DNA of 64,000 nt from contig JASAOO010003483.1 in the NCBI GenBank assembly GCA_030849075.1, positions 1 to 64,000 of the forward strand, read 5' to 3'. A program made the position numbers and the translations under genes. Shown here piece after piece: positions 29,401 through 37,073 of the stretch; the first letter of the stretch is position 1, and each line of letters opens with the position of its first letter. The notes below the pieces were generated by a model. That model saw only the letters and a program-made list of their open reading frames with translations. It searched no databases and was not told the origin of the DNA. This stretch comes from Zelonia costaricensis (taxonomy: Eukaryota; Euglenozoa; Kinetoplastea; Trypanosomatida; Trypanosomatidae).

Positions 29401-30561
29401 GTTTTCGGCGCAGGCGTGCAGGTAGACCTCCTCCTCTTCGACGCACGCGGCGTACAGCTCGGCAAAGCACATGGCGCAGTTGTGGTGGGGCTGGTAGAGG
29501 CCGCGGAACTTGCGCAGGAGAATGGGCGGCGTCAGCGTCCGCACCTCGAGGGCGCGGCCAGCCACAGTGGAGCTGCGGCGCAGTGTCTTCCGACTGCCCG
29601 CCGCTGACGCGCTGGAGCGGTTTGTGCGCGATACCGAGGCGCTCGCCGTGAAGCTGCGCACATCCGCGTAGAAGCGGCGAAAGAGGCGCAGCAGCTGCGG
29701 GTGCGCGGTGTTCTGCAGCTGCTCCGGCGTGCCGACCCAGTCGGCGTGGGCGCGGACGGCGAAGAGCACATCATGCCACACCCGGAGCAGCTCCGTCAGC
29801 GTTGCGGGGGGTGCCGTGGCAAAGGCCCTGGCCACGACGCCCGCGGCGACCGCAACCCACCGCGCTGGGGCGGCCGTGCCCATGTCGGCGGCGGTGTAGA
29901 GGACAGCGCAGACGGGCGGAGTCGCTTGCGCACGGCTGCGGCGGCTGCGCTCCAGTGCGACAAGCGTGAGGTTGCCGTACGCCTCAGCGGCCATGTCGAT
30001 GTCGCCGTCCGCAGCTGCTGCGGCCGCGCTGCCAGCGCGCTCTGCTGGTGCCCTGGAATCAAAGCGCAATCCACCCAGCGCGCACGCATCGGCTTCCATC
30101 GCGTCGGTTGGGCTCCACAGCCAGGGCAGCAGCGGGCGGTGGGTAAACGCCGCGAGGTAGCGGATGGCGCCGGCGCGGTCACGGCTGGTGAGGGCCTCGC
30201 GCCCGTGCAGCCGCGGCAGCACCTGCAGCCACAGCGCGCAGTTGAGGTGGTTGAGGATGGCGTGCGTCGGGGGCAGGGCGGGGACGGCGCTGTCGACGTG
30301 CAGATGCGCAGGCAGCCGCCACCCGTGCAAGACCGCAGATCCCTCGCTGGGGGCGCGCGACACGGACGAGGTCAGCACTGACGACGACGACAGCGGCTGC
30401 GCCGGCGGGGGCGCGAAGACGGTGTCGGTGAACTCTGCGGCGGCGTACCGCGCGAAGTCGCCACCGGCGCCACGCCCTGACGCCGGCGGGCGCTGACCAC
30501 GCGGCGGCGGCCGACGCCGCAGCAGCGCCGCGGGCCGCACGAGGGGCCTCCGCGTGTACAT
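26434..30561 (-). CDS. Large protein with an array of CxxC zinc modules (RanBP2-like), probably mitochondrial (1375 aa)
   Basis: The ATG at 30561 begins a basic, Arg-rich N-terminus (MYTRRPLVRPAALLRRRPPP) typical of a mitochondrial presequence. Residues to about 700 form an Ala/Leu-rich helical region without recognised domains. The C-terminal half has about a dozen cysteine modules, mostly W-x-C-x2-C followed by C-x2-C: for example WACGCGAVNSALHAYCHAC, WSCDDCGEPHNTSLACRRC and WTCAECGGVTLSSHLPACAAC. These resemble RanBP2-type zinc fingers, which often bind single-stranded RNA, with variations in the Asn position. The C-terminus has WEDAYAAAVICF. A role in mitochondrial RNA metabolism or ribosome assembly is a guess based on import signal and finger type. 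I cannot match it to a named trypanosome factor. Confidence 0.85.
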   Translation of the reverse strand: MYTRRPLVRPAALLRRRPPPRGQRPPASGRGAGGDFARYAAAEFTDTVFAPPPAQPLSSSSVLTSSVSRAPSEGSAVLHGWRLPAHLHVDSAVPALPPTHAILNHLNCALWLQVLPRLHGREALTSRDRAGAIRYLAAFTHRPLLPWLWSPTDAMEADACALGGLRFDSRAPAERAGSAAAAAADGDIDMAAEAYGNLTLVALERSRRSRAQATPPVCAVLYTAADMGTAAPARWVAVAAGVVARAFATAPPATLTELLRVWHDVLFAVRAHADWVGTPEQLQNTAHPQLLRLFRRFYADVRSFTASASVSRTNRSSASAAGSRKTLRRSSTVAGRALEVRTLTPPILLRKFRGLYQPHHNCAMCFAELYAACVEEEEVYLHACAENLDTAEGAAPMTALLMDLDLAVYYATLPGRRHSGLVGPAAQWAATLQHLRFLLPRVHRLQRCSQLIAEPTTGPAVWQPWRRVAAAVMNVCVWVCNDNAEATRCTDALRCAVGVLCERGAEAGAAAAALADVTAQEAASFVRLLVEAGRESMGGKAAQLVYGPTDGLFGIHLLSVAVSAVLPSASAATNASAAAADASTSDDAVAELLHRLQVVTHASKRTPVEVWAALRRTPHVGAAVRHGLVTVGYRVFTDCVVPLAMHERSAPTAQRLWACLGAWATIVGRPLGLHGASVAALWELRRRQERSTSDGSGQDTTSDTGVQALLGRVAAHVGPSPAAASAVASAWRCGCGFENACACDAAVMDVSSVACASCVLRSLTPYAWECPVCHTEAASGVGVPYCLHCGAAHPLADRLGVAMQQPCGHGAAAAVAHSQASAVCGASPDHVGTALLATPRYGRDGTAGDVPASRVCWDCGHACSGMAVTTPLEDAWAVEKGEVDAGAVEACAAPVDAAAQPLVHVCAACHTISPAAGLRPGQPTCPSCGSGAEAGYVTAAFTWACGCGAVNSALHAYCHACTRAAAAPTVTCAHCNHVQAITGETCSACERCRYPHPRALAAVEQNRLVHCPACQGRVPATSTECPHCSSTAVAAVAALLPTEADQPWLCHRCGTTHDVRDASSGGRLKAPAHLAARASTAPAHAAPLLGMPSTGGGEDCCTACHTRRLPAVHFERGRLWSCDDCGEPHNTSLACRRCDALAPGVAVRDVFVWRCAACHGVHPGWERRCSTAGCGAVRDTEVDAAAEATACARFCYSPWTCAECGGVTLSSHLPACAACGAATPAGVMASACVAPHVCASSVAATASEALRDGAEGSTDVEVASRAAPAHSTAASLPPLSPSIARLAQVEAFLLRAAAQPPPLLPGVLDADLVQDGTATATAGRPALLSESRSLATEGPGSASAFAADAAAAAPASVLPPPEPWEDAYAAAVICF

Positions 30562-31966
30562 GGCGATGGTGCCGCCCGTTATGCGCTTGCCGGGGTGTGA
30601 GGAGGCGGCAGCAAAGGGGTCGCAGCCGCGGGGGCGATGCGCGGGGTGGCGGGGGTTGCTCTGCTGCGGGCCCTCTCGCGCTACGGGGGAGGGGTGGAGG
30701 GCAAAACGGTGAGCGTGGACGGTAAACAGCGTGGCAGCGATGCACGATCGACTGGCACGGAGGGGGGGTGGGGGAGGAGGAGGGGGATGGTCAACGACGA
30801 CACAGAAACAAGGGCCGCGGCTCAACGCGATGGAACGCAGCGGCGGCTCTCGACTCCCGCAATGCCTGCACGTACTGCGCTCAGCGGCAATGGACAGGGC
30901 AGCGGCGGGTTTCGCGGAACTTGACGTGAGAAGGGAAGCGTGAGGGGGACGGAGTGGAAAGTCAGAGGGGGGGGCGAGAGGGAGGCCCAAGACGCGCGCG
31001 GCGGCGCGCTCAGCGAATGCGCGTGCTTGGGGAAGCCGGCCGGCCGTAGGGACAGTGGGACGGCGAACCGTGGCGTGAGACGGGGACGTACACCACCATC
31101 AGCACCACTCGCGTTGGCGGCGTCACGGTGGGAAGCCACACGGTGCGCCTTCGAGAGAAGCCTCACTTGCGAGTGATGGTGACACCGGGTCGAGGAGCTT
31201 CAACGTTCCTCACGTGAAGAGCCCACGTTCATTACTCACAGAGGGGGGGCACTTCCATGCGTCCGGTTTTAGGCGCGAATAACGTGCCGAGGTGTTGCTG
31301 GTGATTTCGGGTTCACTCCAGGAACGCTGCGCTGGCGGTCTCCGTGATACGGAGGAAGAGGGGGGAGGCGTGGAGAGCGGGGCGAGGGGGGGGGGCTTAG
31401 TGCTCACATTAGACCGTCAGCGAGAGGGCGACTGATGAGGCGAGAGACGCGCCGTCGCACGCACACGAGATGGAGGCTGGGCGGTTTCTTAGAGCGTGGC
31501 GAGGCCCGTTAATCGCGAGAGAACATATTAGTGACACAACAACAACACCCAAGCAACGGCAATGCACCCGACACGAACGCGCGCCATGACGCCGCTGCAG
31601 CGTGAGCAGTGGGCCACGAGAAGAACAAGGCGAGGGCGAGCAACAGTCGAGCGCGCGCGGCGGGCGGCACACCAACCGTTGTCGTCGTCGGCCGCCGTGG
31701 TGCAGCATCCACACAGCAGAGACGAGACAAGAGAGGAAGTGGGGAAGGGAGCGGGGGCAGGGACATCCATCACTGCCAGAAGCACCGTGAAGACCCGACG
31801 AATACAGACGCAGGCGCAGCTGGTGCCGCATCAGGGAAGCGAATACACCGAGAGTTCAGCTTCGGTCCGAGGAAAGCGGGGCAGTTCGGGCTCAGGGTCC
31901 AGTCACGCGCTGCCTTCCCCTCCCCCTCCCCACCCCAGCACGGAGAGAACGCCTTGGCACATCAGC
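30562..31966. other. Intergenic region
   Basis: Spacer between LSG1 and the zinc-module gene. A strong pyrimidine tract for the zinc-module gene is present on the minus strand at about 30683-30712 (plus strand ACGGGGGAGGGGTGGAGGGC) next to an AG at 30682. Another stretch at 31210-31407 (minus) is protein-like but has no ATG. No gene is called. Confidence 0.65.
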
Positions 31967-34426
31967 TCAGTAGTCCTGGATGCCCTTGCGCTGGCCGTAG
32001 CGGTTCGACGGGCCAACACCCATCTGCTTCAGCTCGCGGCGCTGCTGCCGCTTCGACTTCGGCTTCGCCTTCGTCGCCGGCCGCACCGGCCCGCCCGTCG
32101 GCGTCACCAGCTCGAGCACGCCGTCGTCGTCGTCGATGCGCAGCTCCACCTCCCCCTGGCGGTTCACAAACGTGTACATGTCCGGCTCGAGCTGGTGGTT
32201 CGTGCGCTTCTTGCGCCGCCGCTCCGTCTTGAGCAGCGCCGCCGCGATGCGGGCCTCGTTCGCCTCCATGTTGAAGAGCTCGTAGCGGGTGAAGGTGTGG
32301 CGCAGGGCGTGCGGCCGCGCGTAGAACATCGGCGGCGCGGCCTCCTCCACCTCCATGTCGACCGAGTACTCGTCGCCGGGCTCACTCAGCGCACGGGCGT
32401 CGTCGGCGGAGTCGAGATCGGCCCACGCCTCCTCCTCTTCGCTGTTCAGCTCCTCGCCTCCCTCGGCGTCCTCGTCCTCCCACTCATCCTCGTCCTCACC
32501 GTCGTGGCCGTCGACAGCGCCGCCGCTACTGCCGCCTGTGCCTACGGTGCGAGGGGCTGCGGCGGCGGCCATAGTGGTGAGACGCGCCGCCTTGGTCGCT
32601 CCGCCCGTCTTGGCCGCGGCGGCGGGGGGCGCGGCGCTGTGCTGGGCCACGTAGCGTTCAATGGACAGCGCCGCCGCGTCCGGCCGGAAGGTCGGTGGCG
32701 GCTCGGCGTAGACGAAGTAGCCGTCGACGTAGAGCTTGAGCAGCTCCTTGCCCGCGCGCGCCTTGTTGGAGCGGTCGTGCGAGGCCATGTAGCCGCGGCG
32801 GCGTGCGAGAGCGTTGAGCAGCCGCTCCGCCAGTGAGTCGCTCTCGTCCACGTCGTCCTCGGCGAGCAGCGATACGTTGAGCTCCTCCTCGAGCACCGGC
32901 CGCGGCAGGCGGCGGCAGATCGTGGCGGTCGCCTCGAGCGTGTCTGTCGCCGTGTCGACGGGGAGGATGCCGTCGCACACCATCTGCGCCTTCGTCATCG
33001 CAAAGGATGGAAAGACAAGACCCGGGCAGTCGCACAGCGCGACGCGGCGCTCGTTGGGGATCGTCAGCGTCTGGAAGTGCTTCGTCTTCCCCGGCGTGGC
33101 GCTCACGACCACCTTCTTGCACCCGATGATGGCGTTGATCGTGGAGGACTTGCCAACGTTCGGGTAGCCGACGAGGCCGACCATGAGCGGCGTGTCCATG
33201 TCCGTCACACCCGCCTCCTCGCGCAGCAGCGCGAACTGGTCGAGCAGCTGCACGGGGTCCAGCACCGTCCACGGTTCGCGTTTCAGCACCTCCGCCGCCG
33301 CCGCCGCCGTGCGGGCGTTGCGGGCAAGCTCCTCCTCCGTCAGCGGCTTCACCTCCTTCACCTTGGGCGCGTGCGCCTGCTCCTTAAGCGCCTGCCGCTT
33401 CGCCGCCAGCTCGTACGGGTTCGCGACCTCGACCGGCGCCCGCAGCGCCTTCTTCTTGTGGCGCGACTTCTCCTTCTTGTGCTTCATCACCTTGTCCAGC
33501 GCCGCCGCCTCCTGCGCCGCCGTCAGCTGCACCGCGTCGTCGGCGTCCATCACCGCCTCGTCAGCCGACTCGGCACCACTCCCCGACGAGGGCCCACCGT
33601 TGCCGCCACCGCCACCACCGCCCTCCGTCTCGTCCCCCGCCTCCTCTGCGGCGAGCGGCTCCAGCGGCTTGGCCGAGAAGAAGAAGAACTCGTCGCCGCG
33701 CTGCTGGAAGTAGGCCGCCCACGCCCGCCGCTGGGCCTCCGTCAGCAGGTCCGCCTTGTTGAGCAGCAGCATCACCTTCTTCGGCTCGCCTTTGCTGTTT
33801 GTCGTGCTGCGCACGTACTTCTCGAAGTCGACGCTGCGGAACATCAGCGGGTTTCGGGCGTCCACAATGACGGTGACGATGTCGGCCCGCTCCGCGACGC
33901 GCCACAGCTGCCGCCAGACCTCGAGGTTGCGCTCGTACGGGGTGAGCAGCACCTTGTGCTCCTCCTCCATCTGCGCGAGGGAGCGGCGCCAGTCGACAAA
34001 GGCCTTCTTCTCCGCCGCCTGCACCTCCTCGGCGGACATCTTGTAGTCCCACACCGGCCGCCTCGGCACGGTGAGCGACTCGCTGAGCTTCAGCCAGTCC
34101 ACCTGCGCCTCGTCCGTCGGCATCTGCTGCGGCACCACCTTGTCGTGCTGCACCACGTGCACGCGGCCCCCAATCACGACGCGCACGTCGCGCTCGGCGA
34201 AGTAGCCCTCCTCGCGGGCATCGGCAATGGACAGGAAGTTCTCGAGGTCGTTGGTCTCCCAGATGGACTTGAGCGTCGTCTTGGCGCGGCCCACCTCCTG
34301 CTGGTGCAGCTCCGCGTCGAGGGCGGCGTTGCGCTCGTTCTCAAGTGCGTCGCGGTAGCTGCGCCGCCCCTGCCGCTCTGTCGCCCGCTTCGAGCGCTGC
34401 AGCGCCTTGCCCAGCGACGCGCTCAT
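31967..34426 (-). CDS. LSG1: Large subunit GTPase 1 homologue, circularly permuted ribosome-export GTPase (819 aa)
   Basis: LSG1 is a cytoplasmic GTPase that releases the export adaptor NMD3 from pre-60S ribosomal subunits. The GTPase motifs come in the permuted order: G4 NKAD (residues 223-226), G5 around FFFSAKP (about 250), then G1 GYPNVGKSS (420-428), G2 TPGKTK (444-449) and G3 DCPGL (466-470). The N-terminal MSASLGKALQRSK and the VDARNPLMFRSVDFEKYV block are family hallmarks. Between G5 and G1 is an insert of about 170 residues containing Gly-rich, acidic and Lys-rich segments; a similar but variable insert occurs in other LSG1 proteins. The C-terminal region is acidic and ends with a Lys/Arg-rich segment (KAKPKSKRQQRRELKQMG). 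The start ATG is at 34426. Confidence 0.95.
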   Translation of the reverse strand: MSASLGKALQRSKRATERQGRRSYRDALENERNAALDAELHQQEVGRAKTTLKSIWETNDLENFLSIADAREEGYFAERDVRVVIGGRVHVVQHDKVVPQQMPTDEAQVDWLKLSESLTVPRRPVWDYKMSAEEVQAAEKKAFVDWRRSLAQMEEEHKVLLTPYERNLEVWRQLWRVAERADIVTVIVDARNPLMFRSVDFEKYVRSTTNSKGEPKKVMLLLNKADLLTEAQRRAWAAYFQQRGDEFFFFSAKPLEPLAAEEAGDETEGGGGGGGNGGPSSGSGAESADEAVMDADDAVQLTAAQEAAALDKVMKHKKEKSRHKKKALRAPVEVANPYELAAKRQALKEQAHAPKVKEVKPLTEEELARNARTAAAAAEVLKREPWTVLDPVQLLDQFALLREEAGVTDMDTPLMVGLVGYPNVGKSSTINAIIGCKKVVVSATPGKTKHFQTLTIPNERRVALCDCPGLVFPSFAMTKAQMVCDGILPVDTATDTLEATATICRRLPRPVLEEELNVSLLAEDDVDESDSLAERLLNALARRRGYMASHDRSNKARAGKELLKLYVDGYFVYAEPPPTFRPDAAALSIERYVAQHSAAPPAAAAKTGGATKAARLTTMAAAAAPRTVGTGGSSGGAVDGHDGEDEDEWEDEDAEGGEELNSEEEEAWADLDSADDARALSEPGDEYSVDMEVEEAAPPMFYARPHALRHTFTRYELFNMEANEARIAAALLKTERRRKKRTNHQLEPDMYTFVNRQGEVELRIDDDDGVLELVTPTGGPVRPATKAKPKSKRQQRRELKQMGVGPSNRYGQRKGIQDY

Positions 34427-35277
34427 GGCTACGACGTGCTCTGAGTTCCGCGAAAACGGTGGAGGTGTGACGGGTGTGAGGACACCTTGGACACAAGAAG
34501 AGCGTGTGAGTGTGGGTGGGACGGAGGAGCAAGAGCAATGCTTGTGTGATACTGCTCCCGCAATGGTAGGGCGATGGCGTAGAGGGGGAAGGAGGGGGGG
34601 GGCAGACGGTGGAGTGGGAGTTTGCTGAGATGCATCTGTGTGTGTGCGTGTGCGTGTGCTTGAGGTAGCCCACAGAGGAACCGTGACCGCGTCCTTCTCG
34701 TCCACCACCTCTCGCACCGCTCGCGGTCTTCACAAGCGATGACGGCGACTCACCAGTGGAAGAGGGCAAACCGGCGGAGCCTCACCGCTCTCCTGCCATG
34801 CGCGCAGGGCGCTCCACCGCGTGGGACCCTGAGCGGGATAAAGGCGTGCCTGCAACGACAAGGACCTCCGTTCACCACGCTCGACCAGAGCTGCAAGAGT
34901 TCACTCGGCACGTAGTCGAGGTCAATTGCAGCGTTGACTGCGTCTTTGCTGTCCCGCCTGCCGTTGAGGACGAGGGGGAGTCATGCAACACAACACGTTA
35001 CGGGATGGACCACAGAGCGCGATGGCGCGGGAGAGGGGGGGGAAGGGAGGGGATGGGGCACCACACATCAACACACTACTCACCGCCGTCATCACTTGCC
35101 CATGCAACTCTTGGCAGACGTCACACACCAACACCCCCTAAAACTAGAGAACGAGCATGGTGCGCTCAGGCTCAGCCACCAACAGGCTGAGCAGCGACAC
35201 AGCCTTCGTTGCCTCCCTCCCTCCCGCCCAACTCACCCTTCCCTCTGTCGGCCCCAGCCCTTCATCACGCTTCCGCT
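34427..35277. other. Intergenic region
   Basis: Spacer between the Fip1-like gene and LSG1. It contains the LSG1 splice-acceptor candidate, a short (TG)n at about 34637-34660 and no recognised gene. Confidence 0.7.
34552..34607 (-). promoter_or_regulatory. Probable trans-splice acceptor region of LSG1
   Basis: The minus strand has a pyrimidine tract (plus-strand AGAGGGGGAAGGAGGGGGG, 34581-34599) followed downstream by AG dinucleotides at 34555-34556 and 34552-34553. These lie about 125 nt before the LSG1 ATG. Confidence 0.4.
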
Positions 35278-36375
35278 CTAGTACTGCGGCTCGTACACGC
35301 CGCCACCCTCGTGCCGCTGCCGCTTCGGCGGTTGCCGGAAGCCACCGCCGCCCTCACGCCCGCCGTCGCGGCCACCCTGCATGGACATGGTCGGGCCCAT
35401 CATGGGCGGCATCCCGGCCCCCGCCTGGAACGGCGGCATTAGGTAGTTGGTGCGCTCCGGGACTGGCCCCTGCTGCTGCGGCGGCTGTTGCTGCTGCGGA
35501 GGTGGGGCGCCACCGCCCATGCCTCCTGGCATGCCTGGCTGAGACGACGGCGGCGGCGCGGGGAAGAAGTTGTTGAAGCCCTGTCGGCGGTCGCCGTAGC
35601 CCGGCCCCGGGCCCATCGCCGGCGGCGGGCCCCCCGCAGGCCCGGGCGCTTGCTGCTGCTGAAGCTGCTGCTGTGGGGGCGCACCCCCGCCGCCAACGCC
35701 GGGCTGCCGCAGCTCCACCGCGCTGTGGGCGAAGTTGCAGTGCTCGCCGCGGTGGCAGTGCCCCTCCGCGAAACTCTTGCACATCCGCGTCTTGTAGTTC
35801 GCGTTGGGCGGCCGCTCAAAGCCGCCGTGGAAGTCGCGTCCGCCGTACGGGCGGCCGTAGCGGCCTGGTCCGTCGGGGCCGCCGTAGGGCATCGGGCCGC
35901 CGCCGTAGCCCTCCATCGCGGGCCCGCCCATCCCCATCATTGGGGGCTCGTCCCGGCCTGCGGCTGCCGCCCCGCCGGCGCCCGCCGCCGCCTCGTCGGC
36001 TGCCCTGCCAGCGTTCTCAAGCTTCTGCAGCATCGCCGTGGCCTGCGCCAGCAGCGAGGCCTCGCCCTCCTCCTGCATCTCACAGTACAAGCGCCAGCTC
36101 TTCTCGTTGAAGCCGTAGTTGAAGTAGTCGCTCTGCTTCGCCCCGGGCTCGGCCCACGGCCGCTTTGCCATCTGGGCGATGTCGTAGCCGAAGGTGGCGC
36201 TGCTCAGCTGCGGGCCCTGCACGTGCTGCGTGCACAGCGGCACGAGGCCCTTGACGCTCTCCATCACCTCGGCCTCCGTCTCCGGCGCCTGCTCCGCCGG
36301 CCGCGCCTCTGGCACCTCCTCGGCCTGCTCCGCCTCCACGTCGTTGATGACGAACAGATCGTCGCCGCCCTCCAT
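35278..36375 (-). CDS. FIP1: Fip1-like polyadenylation factor with an added CCCH zinc finger (365 aa)
   Basis: Fip1 bridges poly(A) polymerase and CPSF30 in the cleavage and polyadenylation complex. The diagnostic Fip1 motif is at residues 71-100: KRPWAEPGAKQSDYFNYGFN followed by EKSWRLYCEM. The N-terminus is acidic (residues 1-40), as in other Fip1 proteins. Residues 140-190 and 225 to the end are rich in Gly, Pro, Met and Gln and probably disordered. In addition there is a CCCH finger, C-x7-C-x5-C-x3-H, with Cys199, Cys207, Cys213 and His217 (RMCKSFAEGHCHRGEHCNFA). Yeast and animal Fip1 lack this finger; it is typical of CPSF30. The ATG at 36375 (MEGGDDLFVINDVEAEQAEE) is well placed; upstream lies a long TG repeat. 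Confidence 0.88.
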   Translation of the reverse strand: MEGGDDLFVINDVEAEQAEEVPEARPAEQAPETEAEVMESVKGLVPLCTQHVQGPQLSSATFGYDIAQMAKRPWAEPGAKQSDYFNYGFNEKSWRLYCEMQEEGEASLLAQATAMLQKLENAGRAADEAAAGAGGAAAAGRDEPPMMGMGGPAMEGYGGGPMPYGGPDGPGRYGRPYGGRDFHGGFERPPNANYKTRMCKSFAEGHCHRGEHCNFAHSAVELRQPGVGGGGAPPQQQLQQQQAPGPAGGPPPAMGPGPGYGDRRQGFNNFFPAPPPSSQPGMPGGMGGGAPPPQQQQPPQQQGPVPERTNYLMPPFQAGAGMPPMMGPTMSMQGGRDGGREGGGGFRQPPKRQRHEGGGVYEPQY

Positions 36376-36511
36376 CGCGGGTGTCCGTGGGTGTATCGGG
36401 GAAGGGGGGAGGGGGTTATGGGATTGAGTAAGAGGTGGTGGATGGGCGGGGAGCTCAGTCCCTAGCTGGCCTCTGCCGAGTTCTTCTTCGTACGTGTGTT
36501 GCTGTGTGTGC

Positions 36512-36553
<42 letters not shown>

Positions 36554-37073
36554 ACGAGAGACGCGGGTGCGATGCAGTGGCACGTGTTCGAGGTGGAGGG
36601 AGGGGGGGGAGGATCAACAGACACAGAGAAAACGAGTGGAAGCGTTGAAGTCGTCGGCGATGAGGTGGCGAGTGACGGTTGGGGCGCACACGCGCCTGTC
36701 AGGGGACACTCGCAAAAGCAGCCACGAGAATCCCTGGCGCCCCCCCCTCACACACGAACGTCCAACTCGCACGCGAACGCGGTGAGCCCCAGGCGGCGAC
36801 CACGTCCGCAGACGGCGTCTGTTGCTTTTCCATGCCCGCATTGCTATGGTTTTCGTTCGATCAACATGGAAGTTGCGGTAGCCCCGTGTCACGCGCGGCA
36901 GTGGGTGTCGCACCTCGTGTCGTTATCAGCCAACGCAAGACGCCCCCGCTCCACGTGGACTCGGAGCGTGGGCGCTGAGGACGGAAAATAGGGGGGAGGC
37001 CGTGCCGCCCTCCCCGCCTCCTCGCCTTTGCTGCACCGTAGCTAAGGCCCCACTTCCGCAGCTCCGCCGCATC
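36376..37073. other. Intergenic region with long (TG)n tract
   Basis: Spacer between the E2 gene and the Fip1-like gene. It holds the TG repeat at 36493-36552 and a G-rich tract at 36595-36613. No gene is recognised. Confidence 0.7.
36493..36552. repeat. (TG)n microsatellite
   Basis: About 28 TG units on the plus strand with a few interruptions, about 120 nt upstream of the Fip1-like start codon. In the transcript it reads (CA)n. Confidence 0.9.

Noticed and set aside
31210..31407. Protein-like minus-strand stretch of about 65 residues
   Set aside because: No ATG start, and an upstream in-frame stop.
33077..34444. Plus-strand open frame of about 455 codons
   Set aside because: It is antisense to LSG1, is His/Leu/Arg-rich and carries no motif. 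The minus-strand GTPase motifs are decisive.
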